Shown one piece after another: positions 11,006 to 22,654 of a stretch of 64,000 nt of DNA. This DNA comes from Megaustenia siamemsis. Lineage: Eukaryota > Mollusca > Gastropoda > Stylommatophora > Ariophantidae. The translations under genes were made by a program, and so were the position numbers. How positions within the stretch are numbered: position 1 is the stretch's first letter; every line of letters begins with the position of its first letter. The stretch lies in contig JAVIAB010000046.1 of NCBI GenBank assembly GCA_032433765.1, positions 63,722,175 through 63,786,174 on the forward strand. Reading direction: 5' to 3'. The notes under the pieces were generated by a model. It was not told the origin of the DNA, did not search any database, and was given only the letters and a program-made list of their open reading frames with translations.

Positions 11006-11332
11006 AAAACTGCTCGGTGAACCAACAGATCAGTACTAACTTTGTATTTAGCGGGTCACGTGTACATTTATATAAAACATGATGTGCCTCTACCGTGCAG
11101 ACGTTTACAAAACACAGAGCAACATAAACAGAATGACAACATGCTCTAATGTATTTCCTTACAGACACTTCATTGTTATAACGGGCCATGTCAACATTAA
11201 GAGTTGATCAAAGCTGTTTGCTTATCACACTTATGTATGGATACGAAAGTTGGACTTTCTATGCAGGGGCAGCAGAACAGCTTTAATGTGTGTTGCCTTC
11301 CCAAGCTGAACATCAAATGGCGAGACAAAGAA
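11006..11332. other. Intron sequence, nothing recognised
   Basis: No array, mobile element or exon could be supported here. Confidence 0.5.
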
Positions 11333-11556
11333 AGCAACCCTTGCAACGTGTGAGCTCCAACCCATCATGACAACCCTTGCAACGAGTGAGCTCCAACCGA
11401 TCATGACAACCCTTGCAACGAGTGAGCTCCAACCCATCATGACAACCCTTGCAACGAGTGAGCTCCACCCGATCATGACAACCCTTGCAACGAGTGAGCT
11501 CCAACCCATCATTGCAACCCTTGCAACGAGTGAGCTCCATCCGATCATGACAGCCA
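11333..11556. repeat. 36-bp minisatellite, about 6 copies
   Basis: The unit contains gtgagctccaacccatcatg and acaacccttgcaacga. Since 36 is a multiple of 3, open frames run through it on both strands, but they are repeat artefacts. Confidence 0.95.
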
Positions 11557-12064
11557 TAATGGGTTGAAGATTACGGGAGTTGGTTGCACGCGAACAGAAG
11601 GAACAACGATCGTGTTCCCAAGCAATTATTTTGTGCAGAACTTAGGCACGGAAAGAGATCAACGGGCAGGTCACTGCTAAGATAAATGGATGTTTGCAGA
11701 GCTTCCGTAAGAGAATTCTTTTTAATGAAAGAAAATGTGTAAATAGCAGCACATATAGAACAACAAAGAACGGCACAGCAACATTAAGCCAAATGTGATG
11801 TTAACATCAGAAGACAAAAGAAGTAGAAGAACGGAGACAAGGCCGGGCTCTACAAATGCATCTTGTTTATTCTGAGCCTGGAACTGTTAGCATCCTCGTC
11901 ATCACCGACAACCGGACGAATGTAAAAATGCACCGATATCTCCCTGGAGATTCTCGAGAAAATTCGAGAACTCTGAGCAATCTGCACGAACTCCGTAGCA
12001 TGGTCTGGGATCTCCAGTGTGGTCAGGTTTTTGCTGATAATGTTGCCCCAGTTGATGGCCTACT
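11557..12064. other. Intron sequence, nothing recognised
   Basis: About 500 bases of unassigned intron. A short open frame at 11856-12071 has no recognisable domain. Confidence 0.45.
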
Positions 12065-12320
12065 CTTCTAGATTTTAACTGCCAACAGTTCTTTAACGTG
12101 CGCGAGTGCACGCGGGATCTCCTGTTTATTGCCGTTATCCGATAGGGCTAGACATCGGATCTCACTAGCCAAGAGATCAGGGGAGGGTGACGTCACGAGG
12201 AAACCGGAGATGATTTTTTTCCCTATTTTCGACAATTCCCACCGCCTGGGATTTGATCCCGGGACCTTTCAGATCACAGGACGACCTCGTTTCTGGATTA
12301 TCTAGCTCCCCCCCCCCCGC
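12065..12320 (-). repeat. Interspersed SINE-like repeat (type U)
   Basis: The stretch with aactgccaacagttctttaa, gggctagacatcggat and a later gggatttgatcccgggacct has a diverged second copy at 51590-51725 (aactgccaggggttct, gagctagacattggatat), so it is dispersed. On the minus strand, gggatcaaatccc resembles a tRNA B-box, suggesting a tRNA-derived SINE. A C run near 12309 follows. Confidence 0.55.
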
Positions 12321-12489
12321 CCCAACACACCTGAAAAAATCGATGCTTTCCAATATTGGCAGATTCGGTCCCGAGAGAAGCTGCTCAGTAGAACATCATC
12401 CAGTATAAGACAATAACTATTGCCACTTGATGACTGCTTGTGTCAGGTTGAGGTAAACCATAACTGACATAGAACCGTAGACTGTAGTC

Positions 12490-12640
12490 AGTGAAGACAT
12501 GACCGTTGTGTATGTTTGCTGCTCCATCAGTGAAGACATGATCGTTGTGTATGTTTGCTGGCCCACCAGTGAAGACATGATCTTTGTGTATGTTTGCTGG
12601 TCCACCAGTGAAGACATGATCTTTGTTTGCTGGTCAACCA
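12490..12640. repeat. 39-bp minisatellite, about 4 copies
   Basis: The unit contains gaagacatgatcgttgtgta followed by tgtttgctg and a cca-cagt end. The last copy is shortened. Confidence 0.9.
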
Positions 12641-12657
12641 GTGAAGATCCCTGGGAG

Positions 12658-13064
12658 AGACTTTCTTCTCCTGAGATGTCCCAGATCTACTGAGATGTCC
12701 CAGATCTTCTCCTGAGATGTCCCAGATCTTCTCCTGAGATGTCCCAGATCTTCTCCTGAGATGTCCCAGATCTTCTCCTGAGATGTCCCAGATCTTCTCC
12801 TGAGATGTCCCAGATCTTCTCCTGAGATGTCCCAGATCTTCTCCTGAGATGTCCCAGATCTTCTCCTGAGATGTCCCAGATCTTCTCCTGAGATGTCCCA
12901 GATCTTCTCCTGAGATGTCCCAGATCTTCTCCTGAGATGTCCCAGATCTTCTCCTGAGATGTCCCAGATCTTCTCCTGAGATGTCCCAGATCTTCTCCTG
13001 AGATGTCCCAGATCTTCTCCTGAGATGTCCCAGATCTTCTCCTGAGATGTCCCAGATCTTCTAC
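12658..13064. repeat. 22-bp satellite array, about 18 copies
   Basis: Almost identical copies of a 22-bp unit containing cccagatcttctcctgagat. Only the first and last copies differ, so homogenisation is recent. It is in the intron upstream of the ShK-like exon. Confidence 0.97.
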
Positions 13065-13415
13065 TGACCCAACTGTACGTTTCCGTGAGTTCCTCGTTGT
13101 TTCATCGCCTAATGAAAGCCATGAGAAACTCCGTACAGCTACCCAGCGAAGGATTGAGATTACGCCTCACCCAATAATGCGCCATATCTAACGTTAAAAT
13201 GAGCCCAACACGATGAGTGACACACTCACTTGCTGACAGCAGATATCACTGCAATCGACAATCTCGTACCAGAGGTCACTGCAGAGGAAGCTCCATTCTA
13301 ACTTGTCCTTGACCCTGTGGAGAAACCCGGATTAAAAAAAAAAAACTTGCAGCCAATCAAATAGTCGCTCCTGTCTATTTGTGTAACTGATTCTTAGATT
13401 GCTGTGTTTCCGCAG
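13065..13415. other. Intron end before ShK-like exon
   Basis: About 350 bases of ordinary intron ending in gctgtgtttccgcag, the acceptor. No other feature was seen. Confidence 0.5.
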
Positions 13416-13553
13416 CGGACAGTGACTCGTGCGTGCATGAGAATGTAGCGGCTTGTGAGTCTGTGTTGGAACGCTTCCCAACGTTTTGTTCTGACAATCG
13501 GTCCCTCAGCGCTTCGACCAAACAGTGCTCCAGGTCATGCGGCAAGTGTAAAG
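13416..13553 (+). CDS. Lectin gene exon: ShK-like (ShKT) cysteine module
   Basis: Acceptor gtgtttccgcag at 13415 and donor taaag/gtaagg at 13554; phase 1 at both ends, so the exon is symmetrical and could be shuffled without breaking frame. It encodes about 46 residues with cysteines in [10 protein letters not shown], then FCSDN, and ending QCSRSCGKC. Six cysteines with a C..SC..C end fit the ShKT module, a small disulphide fold first seen in sea-anemone channel blockers. In animals it is common as an extracellular add-on in enzymes and lectins. No channel-blocking activity is implied. Confidence 0.8.
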
Positions 13554-13589
13554 GTAAGGGGGCGGGGATGAGGAGGGAATTGATTGGTG

Positions 13590-14134
13590 GGTGGATGGAA
13601 TGGTAGATGTGTGGGTGGGTGGGAGAGTGGGTGGGTGAGTGGGTGGGTGAGTGGGTGGGTGAGTGGGTGGGTGAGGGGTTGGGTGGATGGATGAGTGGGT
13701 GGGTTGATGGATGGATGGGTGAGTGGTTGGATGGATGGTTGGACGGATGGGTGGATGGATGGGTGAGTTGTTGGATGGATGGATGGGTGAGTTGTTGGAT
13801 GGATGGATGGATGGATGGATGGATGGATGGATGGATGGATGGATGGGTGAGTTGTTGGATAGATGGATGGGTGAGTGGTTGGATGGATGGATGGATGGAT
13901 GGATGGATGGATGGATGGGTGAGTTGTTGGATGGATGGATGGGTGAGTTGTTGGATGGATGGATGGGTGAGTGGTTGGATGGATGGATGGATGGATGGAT
14001 GGGTGAGTTGATGGATGGATGGATGGATGGGTGAGTTGTTGGATGGATGGATGGGTGAGTGGTTGGATGGATGGATGGATGGATGGATGGATGGATGGGT
14101 GAGTTGTTGGATAGATGGATGGGTGAGTGGTTGG

Positions 14135-14170
<36 letters not shown>

Positions 14171-15240
14171 ATGGATGGATGGATGGATGGATGGATGGAT
14201 GGGTGAGTTGTTGGATGGATGGATGGATGGGTGAGTTGATGGATGGATGGATGGGTGAGTGGTTGGATGGATGGACGGATGGATGGATGGTTGGATGGAT
14301 GGATGGGTGAGTGGTTGGATGGATGGACGGATGGATGGGTGAGTGGTTGGATGGATGGACGGATGGATGGACGGACGGATGGATGGGTGAGTGGTTGAAT
14401 GGATGGGTGAGTGGTTGGATGGATGGATGGGTGAGTGGTTGGATGAATGGATGGATGGATGGACGGATGGATGGGTGAGTGGTTGGATGGATGGATGGAT
14501 GGTTGGGTGAGTGGTTGGATGGATGAATGTGTGAGTGGTTGGATGGATGGATGGACGAATGGATAGGTGAGTGGTTGGATGGATGGATGGATGTGTGAGT
14601 GGTTGGATAGATGGATGGATGGGTGAGTGGTTGGATGGATGGATGGGTGAGTTGTTGGATGGATGGGTGATGGGTGAGTGGTTGGATGGATGGACGGATG
14701 GATGGGTGAGTGGTTGGATGGATGGACGGATGGATGGATGGGTGGTTGGATGGATGGACGGATGGATGGGTGGGTGAGTTGTTGGATGGATGGATGGACG
14801 GATGGATGGATGGGTGAGTGGTTGGATGGATGGATGGATGGGTGAGTGGTTGGATGCATGAACGGATGGATGGGTGGGTGAGTGGTTGGATGGATGGAGG
14901 GATGGATGGATGGGTGAGTGGTTGGATGGATGGACGGATGGATGGGTGGGTGAGTGGTTGGATGGATGGATGGACGGATGGATGGATGGGTGAGTGGTTG
15001 GATGGATGGATGGATGGGTGAGTGGTTGGATGGATGGATGGATGGGTGAGTGGTTGGATGGATGGATGGATGGGTGAGTGGTTGGATGGATGGATGGGTG
15101 AGTGGTTGGATGGATGGACGGATGGATGGATGGGTGAGTGGTTGGATGGATGGATGGATGGGTGAGTGGTTGGATGGATGGACGGATGGGTGAGTGGTTG
15201 GGTGGATGGATGAGTGATTGGAATTGTGGGTGGGTGGATG
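13590..15240. repeat. ggat-rich compound minisatellite, 1.65 kb
   Basis: Runs of ggat separated by gggtgagtggttgg or gggtgagttgttgg blocks. The minus strand gives two open frames of over 600 codons (His-Pro-Ser-Ile and Thr-His-Pro repeats), but only because the 4-bp period has no stop in those frames. It starts about 40 bp after the ShK exon donor. Confidence 0.98.
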
Positions 15241-15474
15241 GTTAGAAAAAGTTTGTAATGAAAGGATATGTGATGGATGATTGAACACATGATAGATATA
15301 TGGATGATTGAATTGACGAAATGATGGCGAAATGGCGAAAGCAAACAGAGAATTGATAAGATGGAACATCCTAGCAAGTATACAAATATCTCAGTTAGTC
15401 AAACACACAGCATGAATGGATAATTAAGATATTCTTTGATAAGTAAATATCTGATCACACGGACAGGTGGAAAG

Positions 15475-16041
15475 ATGTACAGACAGACAATGAAAGATCA
15501 TGTCTCTAGTATATTTTTTCTACAATGCTTACAGACAGTGTGATAGATGTACAGACAGACAATGAAAGGCCATATTTCTAGTATATTTTTTCTACAATGC
15601 TTACAGACAGTGTGATAGATGTACAGACAGACAATGAAAGGCCATATTTCTAGTATATTTTTTCTACAATGCTTACAGACAGTGTGATAGATGTACAGAC
15701 AGACAATGAAAGGCCATATTTCTAGTATATTTTTTCTACAATGCTTACAGACAGTGTGATAGATGTACAGACAGACAATGAAAGACCATATTTCTAGTAT
15801 ATTTTTTCTATAATGCTTACAGACAGTGTGATAGATGTACAGACAGACAATGAAAGACCATATTTCTAGCATATTTTTTCCTACGATGCTTACAGACAGT
15901 GCGATAGATGAACAGACAGACAATGAAAGACCATATTTCTAGCATATTTTTTCCTACGATGCTTACAGACAGTGCGATAGATGTACAGACAGACAATGAA
16001 AGACCATATTTCTAGCATATTTTTTCCTATGATGCTTACAG
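15475..16041. repeat. 71-72-bp repeat built from a splice acceptor
   Basis: About eight copies of a unit containing tgtacagacagacaatgaaa, ccatatttctag, a run of T, and tgcttacagacagtg. The last copy supplies the real acceptor of the next exon, and the earlier copies carry the same tttttcta..atgcttacag/acagtg. Seven decoy acceptors therefore precede the true one. Confidence 0.93.
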
Positions 16042-16227
16042 ACAGTGCTGAGTGCGTGGAGCCAACTAGCGCGAAGACTTACCACAGGACGACAGCTGAC
16101 AAGACTGTCAAGACTGGGCAGGTCATGTCCTTCAGCTGCAACGACGGACTCTACCACACGCTGGGGGATCTGGAACGAGCTTGTTCGTCATCTGGCAACC
16201 TCCTGGGAGACGAGCCAGTCTGTTCAG
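16042..16227 (+). CDS. Lectin gene exon: sushi/CCP module
   Basis: Acceptor cctatgatgcttacag at 16041 and donor tgttcag/gtctgt at 16228, phase 1 at both ends. It reads AECVEPTSAKTYHRTTADK, KTGQVMSFSCNDGLYHTLGD, then ERACSSSGNLLGDEPVCS. The four cysteines and the pattern C.P....Y......G....F.C..G........R.C...G...G..P.C match the complement control protein (sushi) fold. The canonical Trp before the last cysteine is replaced, by Leu in NLLGDEPVC. Such modules mediate protein-protein contact outside the cell. The phase-1 exon matches how CCP modules are usually encoded. Confidence 0.85.
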
Positions 16228-16398
16228 GTCTGTGTCTGTGCTTCTGTTTTATGTTTAAATGGTCTTAGTTGATAAATGTCACCTTGCTCTTAATATGGAG
16301 TTGTCTTCTCTTGTTTTGGTATTCTGGTAATATCATAGGCGTGGTCTCTCGTTCTTCCTCTCTTCCTCTTTCTCCCGCCCCCCCCCTCACTCTATCTC
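16228..16398. other. Intron start with C and CT runs
   Basis: Low-complexity sequence including cccgcccccccc and ctctatctct; nothing else was recognised. Confidence 0.6.
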
Positions 16399-17165
16399 TG
16401 ATATGTTCTAGTCATTATAGCAAGTTTTGATATGTTCTAGTCATTATAGCAAGTTTTGATATGTTCTAGTCGTTATAGCAAGTTTTGATATGTTCTAGTC
16501 GTTATAGCAAGTTTTGATATGTTCTAGTCATTATAGAAAGTTTTGATATATTCTAGTCATTATAGCAAGTTTTGATATGTTCTAGTCGTTATAGCAAGTT
16601 TTGATATGTTCTAGTCGTTATAGCAAGTTTTGATATGTTCTAGTCATTATAGCAAGTTTTGATATGTTCTAGTCATTATAGCAAGTTTTGATATGTTCTA
16701 GTCATTATAGCAAGTTTTGATATGTTCTAGTCATTATAGCAAGTTTTGATATGTTCTAGTCATTATAGCAAGTTTTGGTATGTTCTAGTCATTATAGCAA
16801 GTTTTGATATGTTCTAGCCGTTTAGCAAGTTTTGATATGTTCTAGTCATTATAGCAAGTTTTGGTATGTTCTAGTCGTTATAGCAAGTTTTGATATGTTC
16901 TAGTCATTATAGCAAGTTTTGGTTTGTTCTAGTCATTATAGCAAGTTTTGATATGTTCTAGTCATTATAGCAAGTTTTGATATGTTCTAGTCATTATAGC
17001 AAGTTTTGATATGTTCTAGTCGTTGTAGCAAGTTTTGATATGTTCTAGTCATTATAGCAAGTTTTGATATGTTCTAGTCATTATAGTAAGTTTTGATATG
17101 TTCTAGTCATTATAGAAAGTTTTGGTATGTTCTAGTCATTATAGTAAGTTTGATAAGTTTTAATA
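16399..17165. repeat. 29-bp satellite, subfamily 1
   Basis: About 26 copies of a 29-bp unit containing gatatgttctagtcattata followed by gcaagtttt. Variation is mainly a/g at cattat or cgttat. It grades into subfamily 2 at about 17150. Confidence 0.97.
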
Positions 17166-18335
17166 TGTTCTACTCATTATAACATGTTCTAGTATGTTCT
17201 AGTCATTATATAAAGTTCTATTATGTTCTAGTCATTATAACGTGTTCTAGTCATTATAACATGTTCTAGTATGTTCTAGTCATTATAACATATTCTAGTA
17301 TGTTCCAGTCATTATAAAATGTTCTAGTATGTTCTAGTCATTATAACATGTTCTAGTATGTTCTAGTCATTATAACATGTTCTAGTATGTTCTAGTTATT
17401 ATAACATGTTCTAGTATGTTCTAGTCATTATAACATGGTCTAGTATATTCTAGTCATTATAACATGTTCTAGTATGTTCTAGTTATTATAACATGTTCTA
17501 GTATGTTCTAGTCATTATAACATGTTCTAGTATGTTCTAGACAATATAACATGTTCTAGTATGTTCTAGTCATTATAACATGTTCTAGTATGTTCTAGTC
17601 ATTATAACATGTTCTACTATGTTCTAGTCATTATAACATGTTCTAGTATGTTCTAGTTATTATAACATGTTCTGGTATGTTCTAGTCATTATAACATGTT
17701 CTAGTATGTTCTAGTCATTATAATATGTTCTAGTATGTTCTAGTCATTATAACATGTTCTAGTATGTTGTAGTCATTATAACATGTTCTAGTATGTTCTA
17801 GTCATTATAACATGTTCTACTATGTTCTAGTCATTATAACATGTTCTAGTATGTTCTAGTCATTATAACATGTTCTAGTATGTTCTAGTTATTATAACAT
17901 GTTATAGTATATTGTAGTCATTATAACATGTTCTAGCATGCTCTAGTCATTATAACATGTTCTAGTATGTTCTAGTCATTATAACATGTTCTAGTATGTT
18001 CTAGTCATTATAACATGTTCTAGTATGTTGTAGTCATTATAACATGTTCTAGTATGTTCTAGTCATTATAACATGTTCTAGTATGTTCTAGTTATTATAA
18101 CATGTTCTAGTATGTTCTAGCCATTATAACGTGTTCTAGTATGTTCTCGTCATTATAACATGTTCTAGTATGTTCTAGTCATTATAACGTGTTCTAGTAT
18201 GTTCTAGTTATTATAACATGTTCTAGTATGTTCTAGCCATTATAACGTGTTCTAGTATGTTCTAGTTATTATAACATGTTCTAGTATGTTCTAGTTATTA
18301 TAACATGTTCTAGTATGTTCTAGCCATTATAACGT
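17166..18335. repeat. 29-bp satellite, subfamily 2
   Basis: About 40 copies of the related unit gttctagtatgttctagtca followed by ttataacat. It has the same 29-bp period and shares the gttctagtcattata core with subfamily 1, so both derive from one monomer but were homogenised separately. Confidence 0.97.
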
Positions 18336-18575
18336 GATCTAGTTCTCAAATATAACCGTCCCCGAGGTACTATCATCTATGATCTTGTTCTCCCTCTCCA
18401 TCTCCTTGTTACTTTTTCTCTCTCCCCTCTCTCTCTCTCTCTCTCTCTTTCTCTCTTTCATATGACAAAATAAATATATCATGTTCTTATCCGCTGTTCT
18501 GATTTTTGTGTTTAGTATTATGTTTTATTTTCTTTGGTTCTTTCTCTCTCCCTCTCTCTCTAATATGATTACGTC
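18336..18575. repeat. CT-rich low-complexity spacer
   Basis: Contains a ctctct run near 18415-18460 and another near 18541-18562. No gene was seen. Confidence 0.8.
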
Positions 18576-20236
18576 ATTGTGTCATGTTCTTATCCTCTGA
18601 TGTTATTGTCTTGTGATATGATCACCAGCAAGATATCATGTTCTTGTCCTGTGATATGATCGCCAACAAGATATCATGTTCTAGTCTTGTGATATGATCG
18701 CCAGCAAGATATCATGTTCTTGTCTTTTGATATGATCGCCAACAAGATATCATGTTCTTGCCCTGTGGTATGATCGCCAACAAGATATCATGTTCTTGTC
18801 CTGTGATATGATCGCCAACAAGATATCATGTTCTTGTCCTGTGATATTATCGCCAGAAAGATATCATGTTCTTGTCCTGTGATATGATCGCCAACAAGAT
18901 ATCATGTTCTTGCCCTGTGGTATGATCGCCAACAAGATATCATGTTCTTGCCCTGTGGTATGATCGCCAACAAGATATCATGTTCTTGCCCTGTGGTATG
19001 ATCGCCAACAAGATATCATGTTCTTGTCCTGTGATATGATCGCCAACAAGATATCATGTTCTTGTCCTGTGATATGATCGCCAACAATATATCATGTTCT
19101 TGTCCTGTGATATGATCGCCAACAAGATATCATGTTCTTGTCCTGTGATATGATCGCCAACAAGATATCATGTTCTTGTCCTGTGATATGATCGCCAACA
19201 AGATATCATGTTCTTGTCCTGTGATATGATCGCCAGCAAGATATCATGTTCTTGTCCTGTGATATGATCGCCAGCAAGATATCATGTTCTTGTCCTGTGA
19301 TATGATCACCAGCAATATATCATGTTCTTGTCCTGTGATATGATCACCAGCAAGATATCATGTTCTTGTCCTGTGATATGACCGCCAGCAAGATATCATG
19401 TTCTTGTCCTGTGATATGATCGCCAGCAAGATATCATGTTCTTGTCCTGTGATATGATCGCCAGCAAGATATCATGTTCTTGTCCTGTGATATGATCGCC
19501 AGCAAGATATCATGTTCTTGTCCTGTGATATGATCGCCAGCAAGATATCATGTTCTTGTCCTGTGATATGATCGCCAGCAAGATATCATGTTCTTTTCCT
19601 GTGATATGATCGCCAGCAAGATATCATGTTCTTGTCCTGTGATATGATCGCCAGCAAGATATCATGTTCTTGTCCTGTGATATGATCGCCAACAAGATAT
19701 CATGTTCTTGTCCTGTGATATGATCGCCAGCAAGATATCTTGTTCTTGTCCTGTGATATGATCGCCAGCAAGATATCATGTTCTTGTCATGTGATATGAT
19801 CGCCAGCAAGATATCATGTTCTTGTCCTGTGATATGATCGCCAGAAAGATATCATGTTCTTGTCCTGTGATATGATCGCCAGCAAGATATCATGTTCTTG
19901 TCCTGTGATATGATCGCCAGCAAGATATCATGTTCTTGTCCTGTGATATGATCGCCAGCAAGATATCATGTTCTTGTCCTGTGATATGATCGCCAGCAAG
20001 ATATCATGTTCTTGTCCTGTGATATGATCGCCAGCAAGATATCATGTTCTTGTCCTGTGATATGATCACCAACAAGATATCATGTTCTTGCCCTGTGGTA
20101 TGATCGCCAACAAGATATCATGTTCTTGCCCTGTGGTATGATCGCCAACAAGATATCATGTTCTTGCCCTGTGGTATGATCGCCAACAAGATATCATGTT
20201 CTTGTCCTGTGATATGATCACCAACAAGATATCATG
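18576..20236. repeat. 38-bp satellite array, about 43 copies
   Basis: The unit contains gatcgccagcaagatatcat and gttcttgtcctgtgatat. Variants (gccaac, ccctgtggtat) cluster near both ends, with the centre most uniform. The unit holds the imperfect inverted repeat gatatca...tgatatg. Short minus-strand open frames inside it are artefacts. Confidence 0.97.
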
Positions 20237-20530
20237 CCATTCTGCCTGAAGTATGCCAGTAATCTCATGTTTGTATCTATAGAGAACTGTGTCGTAGTGG
20301 CAGGGTGATGACTTAGCGATCACGTGACCGTAGATCATCACAGCTCGACGCTATACAGTCGACCCAGCTGATAAAATAACAACCAGACTCAGTGAGCAGA
20401 TGAAAATATATATATAACCGCGAGGAGAAACACTGGCCCCCTCACCTCCAAATGTTGCGGCTGACAAAATGTAAAAGTTGGCTTCCCTAAATTAAATGTC
20501 ATCTGACGGCCTTTATATATAATCATTATC
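20237..20530. other. Intron spacer, nothing recognised
   Basis: A single-copy stretch between the 38-bp array and a LINE fragment, with a short tatatata run near 20410. Confidence 0.5.
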
Positions 20531-20532
20531 AT

Positions 20533-20886
20533 GTGCCTTACCGGTTGGCGAAGGTGATCATGTCCTTCCACAATCTTCTATCTACAGTGCATCGTATCAG
20601 TTCTGTTGTTGACTGTTTTCCATGCCATGACACCAAGCTATCCAGTATCTTCTCTCTCTCTCTCTGTCGCCCGCGATCTCTCTTTCGTTTTATTTTGCCA
20701 GTTGTAACCAAGTATTCCAACTTTCCTCTTCTCATGATGTGCCCGAAAAATGTTGATTGCTTCTTTCTGATGTTTTTTAAGAGCTCCCTTTTTGTGTTAG
20801 CCTCTTTCAGAACTTCCTCATTTGTCTTTTTAGCTGTCCAGGGAACCTTTATATATAGAGCTGCCATTATTTGTTATTCCATTTAG
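20533..20886 (-). mobile_element. LINE 3' fragment (family B)
   Basis: The minus-strand frame reads VPWTAKKTNEEVLKEANTKR, then STFFGHIMRRGKLEYLVTTG, then RGRQREREKILDSLVSWHGK and DRRLWKDMI. This is the conserved C-terminal tail of a LINE ORF2 (W..K.TNEEVL......L......FFGH..R...L..LV..GK..G.R.RGRQ). Other copies are at 30940-31480, 38850-39106, 51760-51830 plus 53566-53745, and 56851-57193. It is 5'-truncated and intronic. Confidence 0.85.
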
Positions 20887-20999
20887 TTTGTTTCTGAAAT
20901 GAGTTCAAGACTGGAGCAGAAACAAGAGAAATGACAAAGTAATCAAAAATATCAACATTATTCAGGAGAAGAAGGGGGTCCTATGTTGGCCACGTTAAG

Positions 21000-21320
21000 G
21001 TGAAGCACGACCGCGTCTTGAATTGGCATCTTACCACGTGAGTTTTCACCCATATGTGACCGACCGCTTATCTATAAGTATTCGGAGACTTCTGGATAGT
21101 GTCGCTTCAAACGTCGAAACTCACGATGCGAGGCAGCATTCCTCACCTTCCCAGAGTACTACCCTGGTACCCATTTCTGCTAGCGGCTGGGCCGACCGCG
21201 GGAGTATTTCTTTTCCAACCAGGAGTACAACTTACACTGCTTCCAGCGGGAATCGAACACGGGCTGTCCGAGCGTGGGTACCCGGTCAGGGGGTTTCCCA
21301 ACTAGGCTACTGATGCCCTC
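21000..21320 (-). repeat. tRNA-derived SINE (type S), copy 1
   Basis: On the minus strand the right end starts with a tRNA-like head: tagcctagttggg (A-box, 21297-21309) and gttcgattcc (B-box, 21249-21258), about 40 bp apart as in a tRNA promoter. The body has landmarks shared with 36565-36860 (ccttcccagagtactaccct, ggagacttctgga, gaaactcacgatgcg). RNA polymerase III promoters plus dispersed copies define a SINE. Confidence 0.85.
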
Positions 21321-21422
21321 GATGACCACGTGATGAGAAGAGACAAGAGAATCTCAAAGCAGGCCCTCAAATGGGAACCACAAGGGTAAAAGAAGAAGAA
21401 AAATTAAAAATAAAAGAAGAAA

Positions 21423-21668
21423 AATTTAAAAATACAAAAAAAAAAAATGGTATGTTAGAAGCTTTACGCGATAAGTGGACGACACAGACTAAACGACGCT
21501 TCGGCCCAATAGGCCTTCAGCAGGAACAAACAAGAAAAACACACATACATTTCAATGCTATTTTTCCTGCTGAAGGCCTATTGGGCCGAAACGTCGTTTA
21601 GTCTGTGTCGTCCACTTATCACGTAAAGCTTCTAACATACCATTTTTTTGTATTTTTTAATTTTTCCT
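21423..21668. repeat. Long inverted repeat (foldback element)
   Basis: Left arm about 21423-21526 and right arm about 21564-21668 are reverse complements over roughly 100 bp with about two base differences, plus a length difference in an A/T run. The loop is 37 bp (21527-21563). Landmarks are atggtatgttagaagcttta, gtggacgacacagactaaac and cggcccaataggccttcag. Confidence 0.93.
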
Positions 21669-21734
21669 TATATTCAGCTTTACTGCAGCTTCGCATTTTT
21701 ATGCATTCATTTGGATTTCTTTGCCTTAACCCTT

Positions 21735-21890
21735 TAAAAGAAGAAGAGGTAGACCTAGAGAAACACTAAAAAGAACACAGAGGAGAGTGGAATCAACAGT
21801 AGGCATCATCTTCTTTGACGAGATTAAGAGGCTGACCCAGAACAAGAACGCGAGGCGAGATTCATTGCGGGCCCTGTGCAATGTCTGACA
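21735..21890 (+). mobile_element. LINE C-terminal scrap (third family)
   Basis: The reading is KRRGRPRETLKRTQRRVEST, then DEIKRLTQNKNARRDSLRAL, then CNV and stop. This fits the end of another LINE ORF2 group (GRP..TW.RT.E.E......E...L.Q.R..WR..V.ALC). Only the last about 50 codons remain. Confidence 0.7.
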
Positions 21891-22189
21891 CTTGATAACA
21901 CAGATCGTCAGACACAAGAGCCTAGGATATCCGCCCTGTGTGCTGTCTTCGGCTGGAAAGGACAATCGATAGATCTACTTGTTTCAGTTCCTCACACCTG
22001 GTTGTATTTTCTTTCAAGAAACGTGTTCTATAATTGTGTGTCCTTATATGTTCTCTCACGTACACGTTAGACGGGAACATACAGTTTACATGTGATGTGA
22101 TTATGTGTGTCCCTGTGTACACATTAATAGAAGACAGGCCTGGTTGGATAGTCTCTAGTTTCATGTGACAGGGTGTCGAAATCTCTCTT
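21891..22189. other. Intron sequence, nothing recognised
   Basis: No supported feature. Confidence 0.45.
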
Positions 22190-22615
22190 ATGAAAGTATC
22201 CTCTGAAAGTATCTTCTGAAAGTATTCTCTAGAAGTATCCTCTGAATATATCTTCTGAAAGTATCTTCTGAAAATACCATCTAGTACTACCATCTGAAAT
22301 TATCGTTTGAAAGTATCCTCTTAAAGCATCCTTTGAAAGTATTATCTAAAAGTATCATCTAAAAGTATCCTCTGAAAATATATATTCTGAAAGTATTATC
22401 TGAAAGTATTATCTAAAAGCACCTCTATCATCTAAAAGTATCCTCTGAAAGTATGTCTCTCTGGAAATATTACTGGAAGTATTATTTAAAAGCACATCTG
22501 AAAGTATCCTCTGAAAGTATTCTCTGAAAGTATTATCTGAAAGTATTCTCTGGAAGTATTACTGAAAGTATTATCTAAAAGCACCTCTGAAAGTATCCAT
22601 CTGAAAGTATCCTCT
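22190..22615. repeat. Degenerate gaaagtatcct-type repeat
   Basis: Irregular 13-15-bp units such as ctgaaagtatcct, ctgaaagtattat and ctaaaagtatcat. They are much more diverged than neighbouring arrays, so probably old or not being homogenised. Confidence 0.85.
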
Positions 22616-22654
22616 ATGACAACAGTTCTACTTCTGAAGATCTTGACAACTCAT

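Noticed and set aside
13375..15377. Two minus-strand open frames over 600 codons rich in His-Pro-Ser-Ile
   Set aside because: Produced by the ggat repeat, and they overlap the real ShK-like exon on the other strand.
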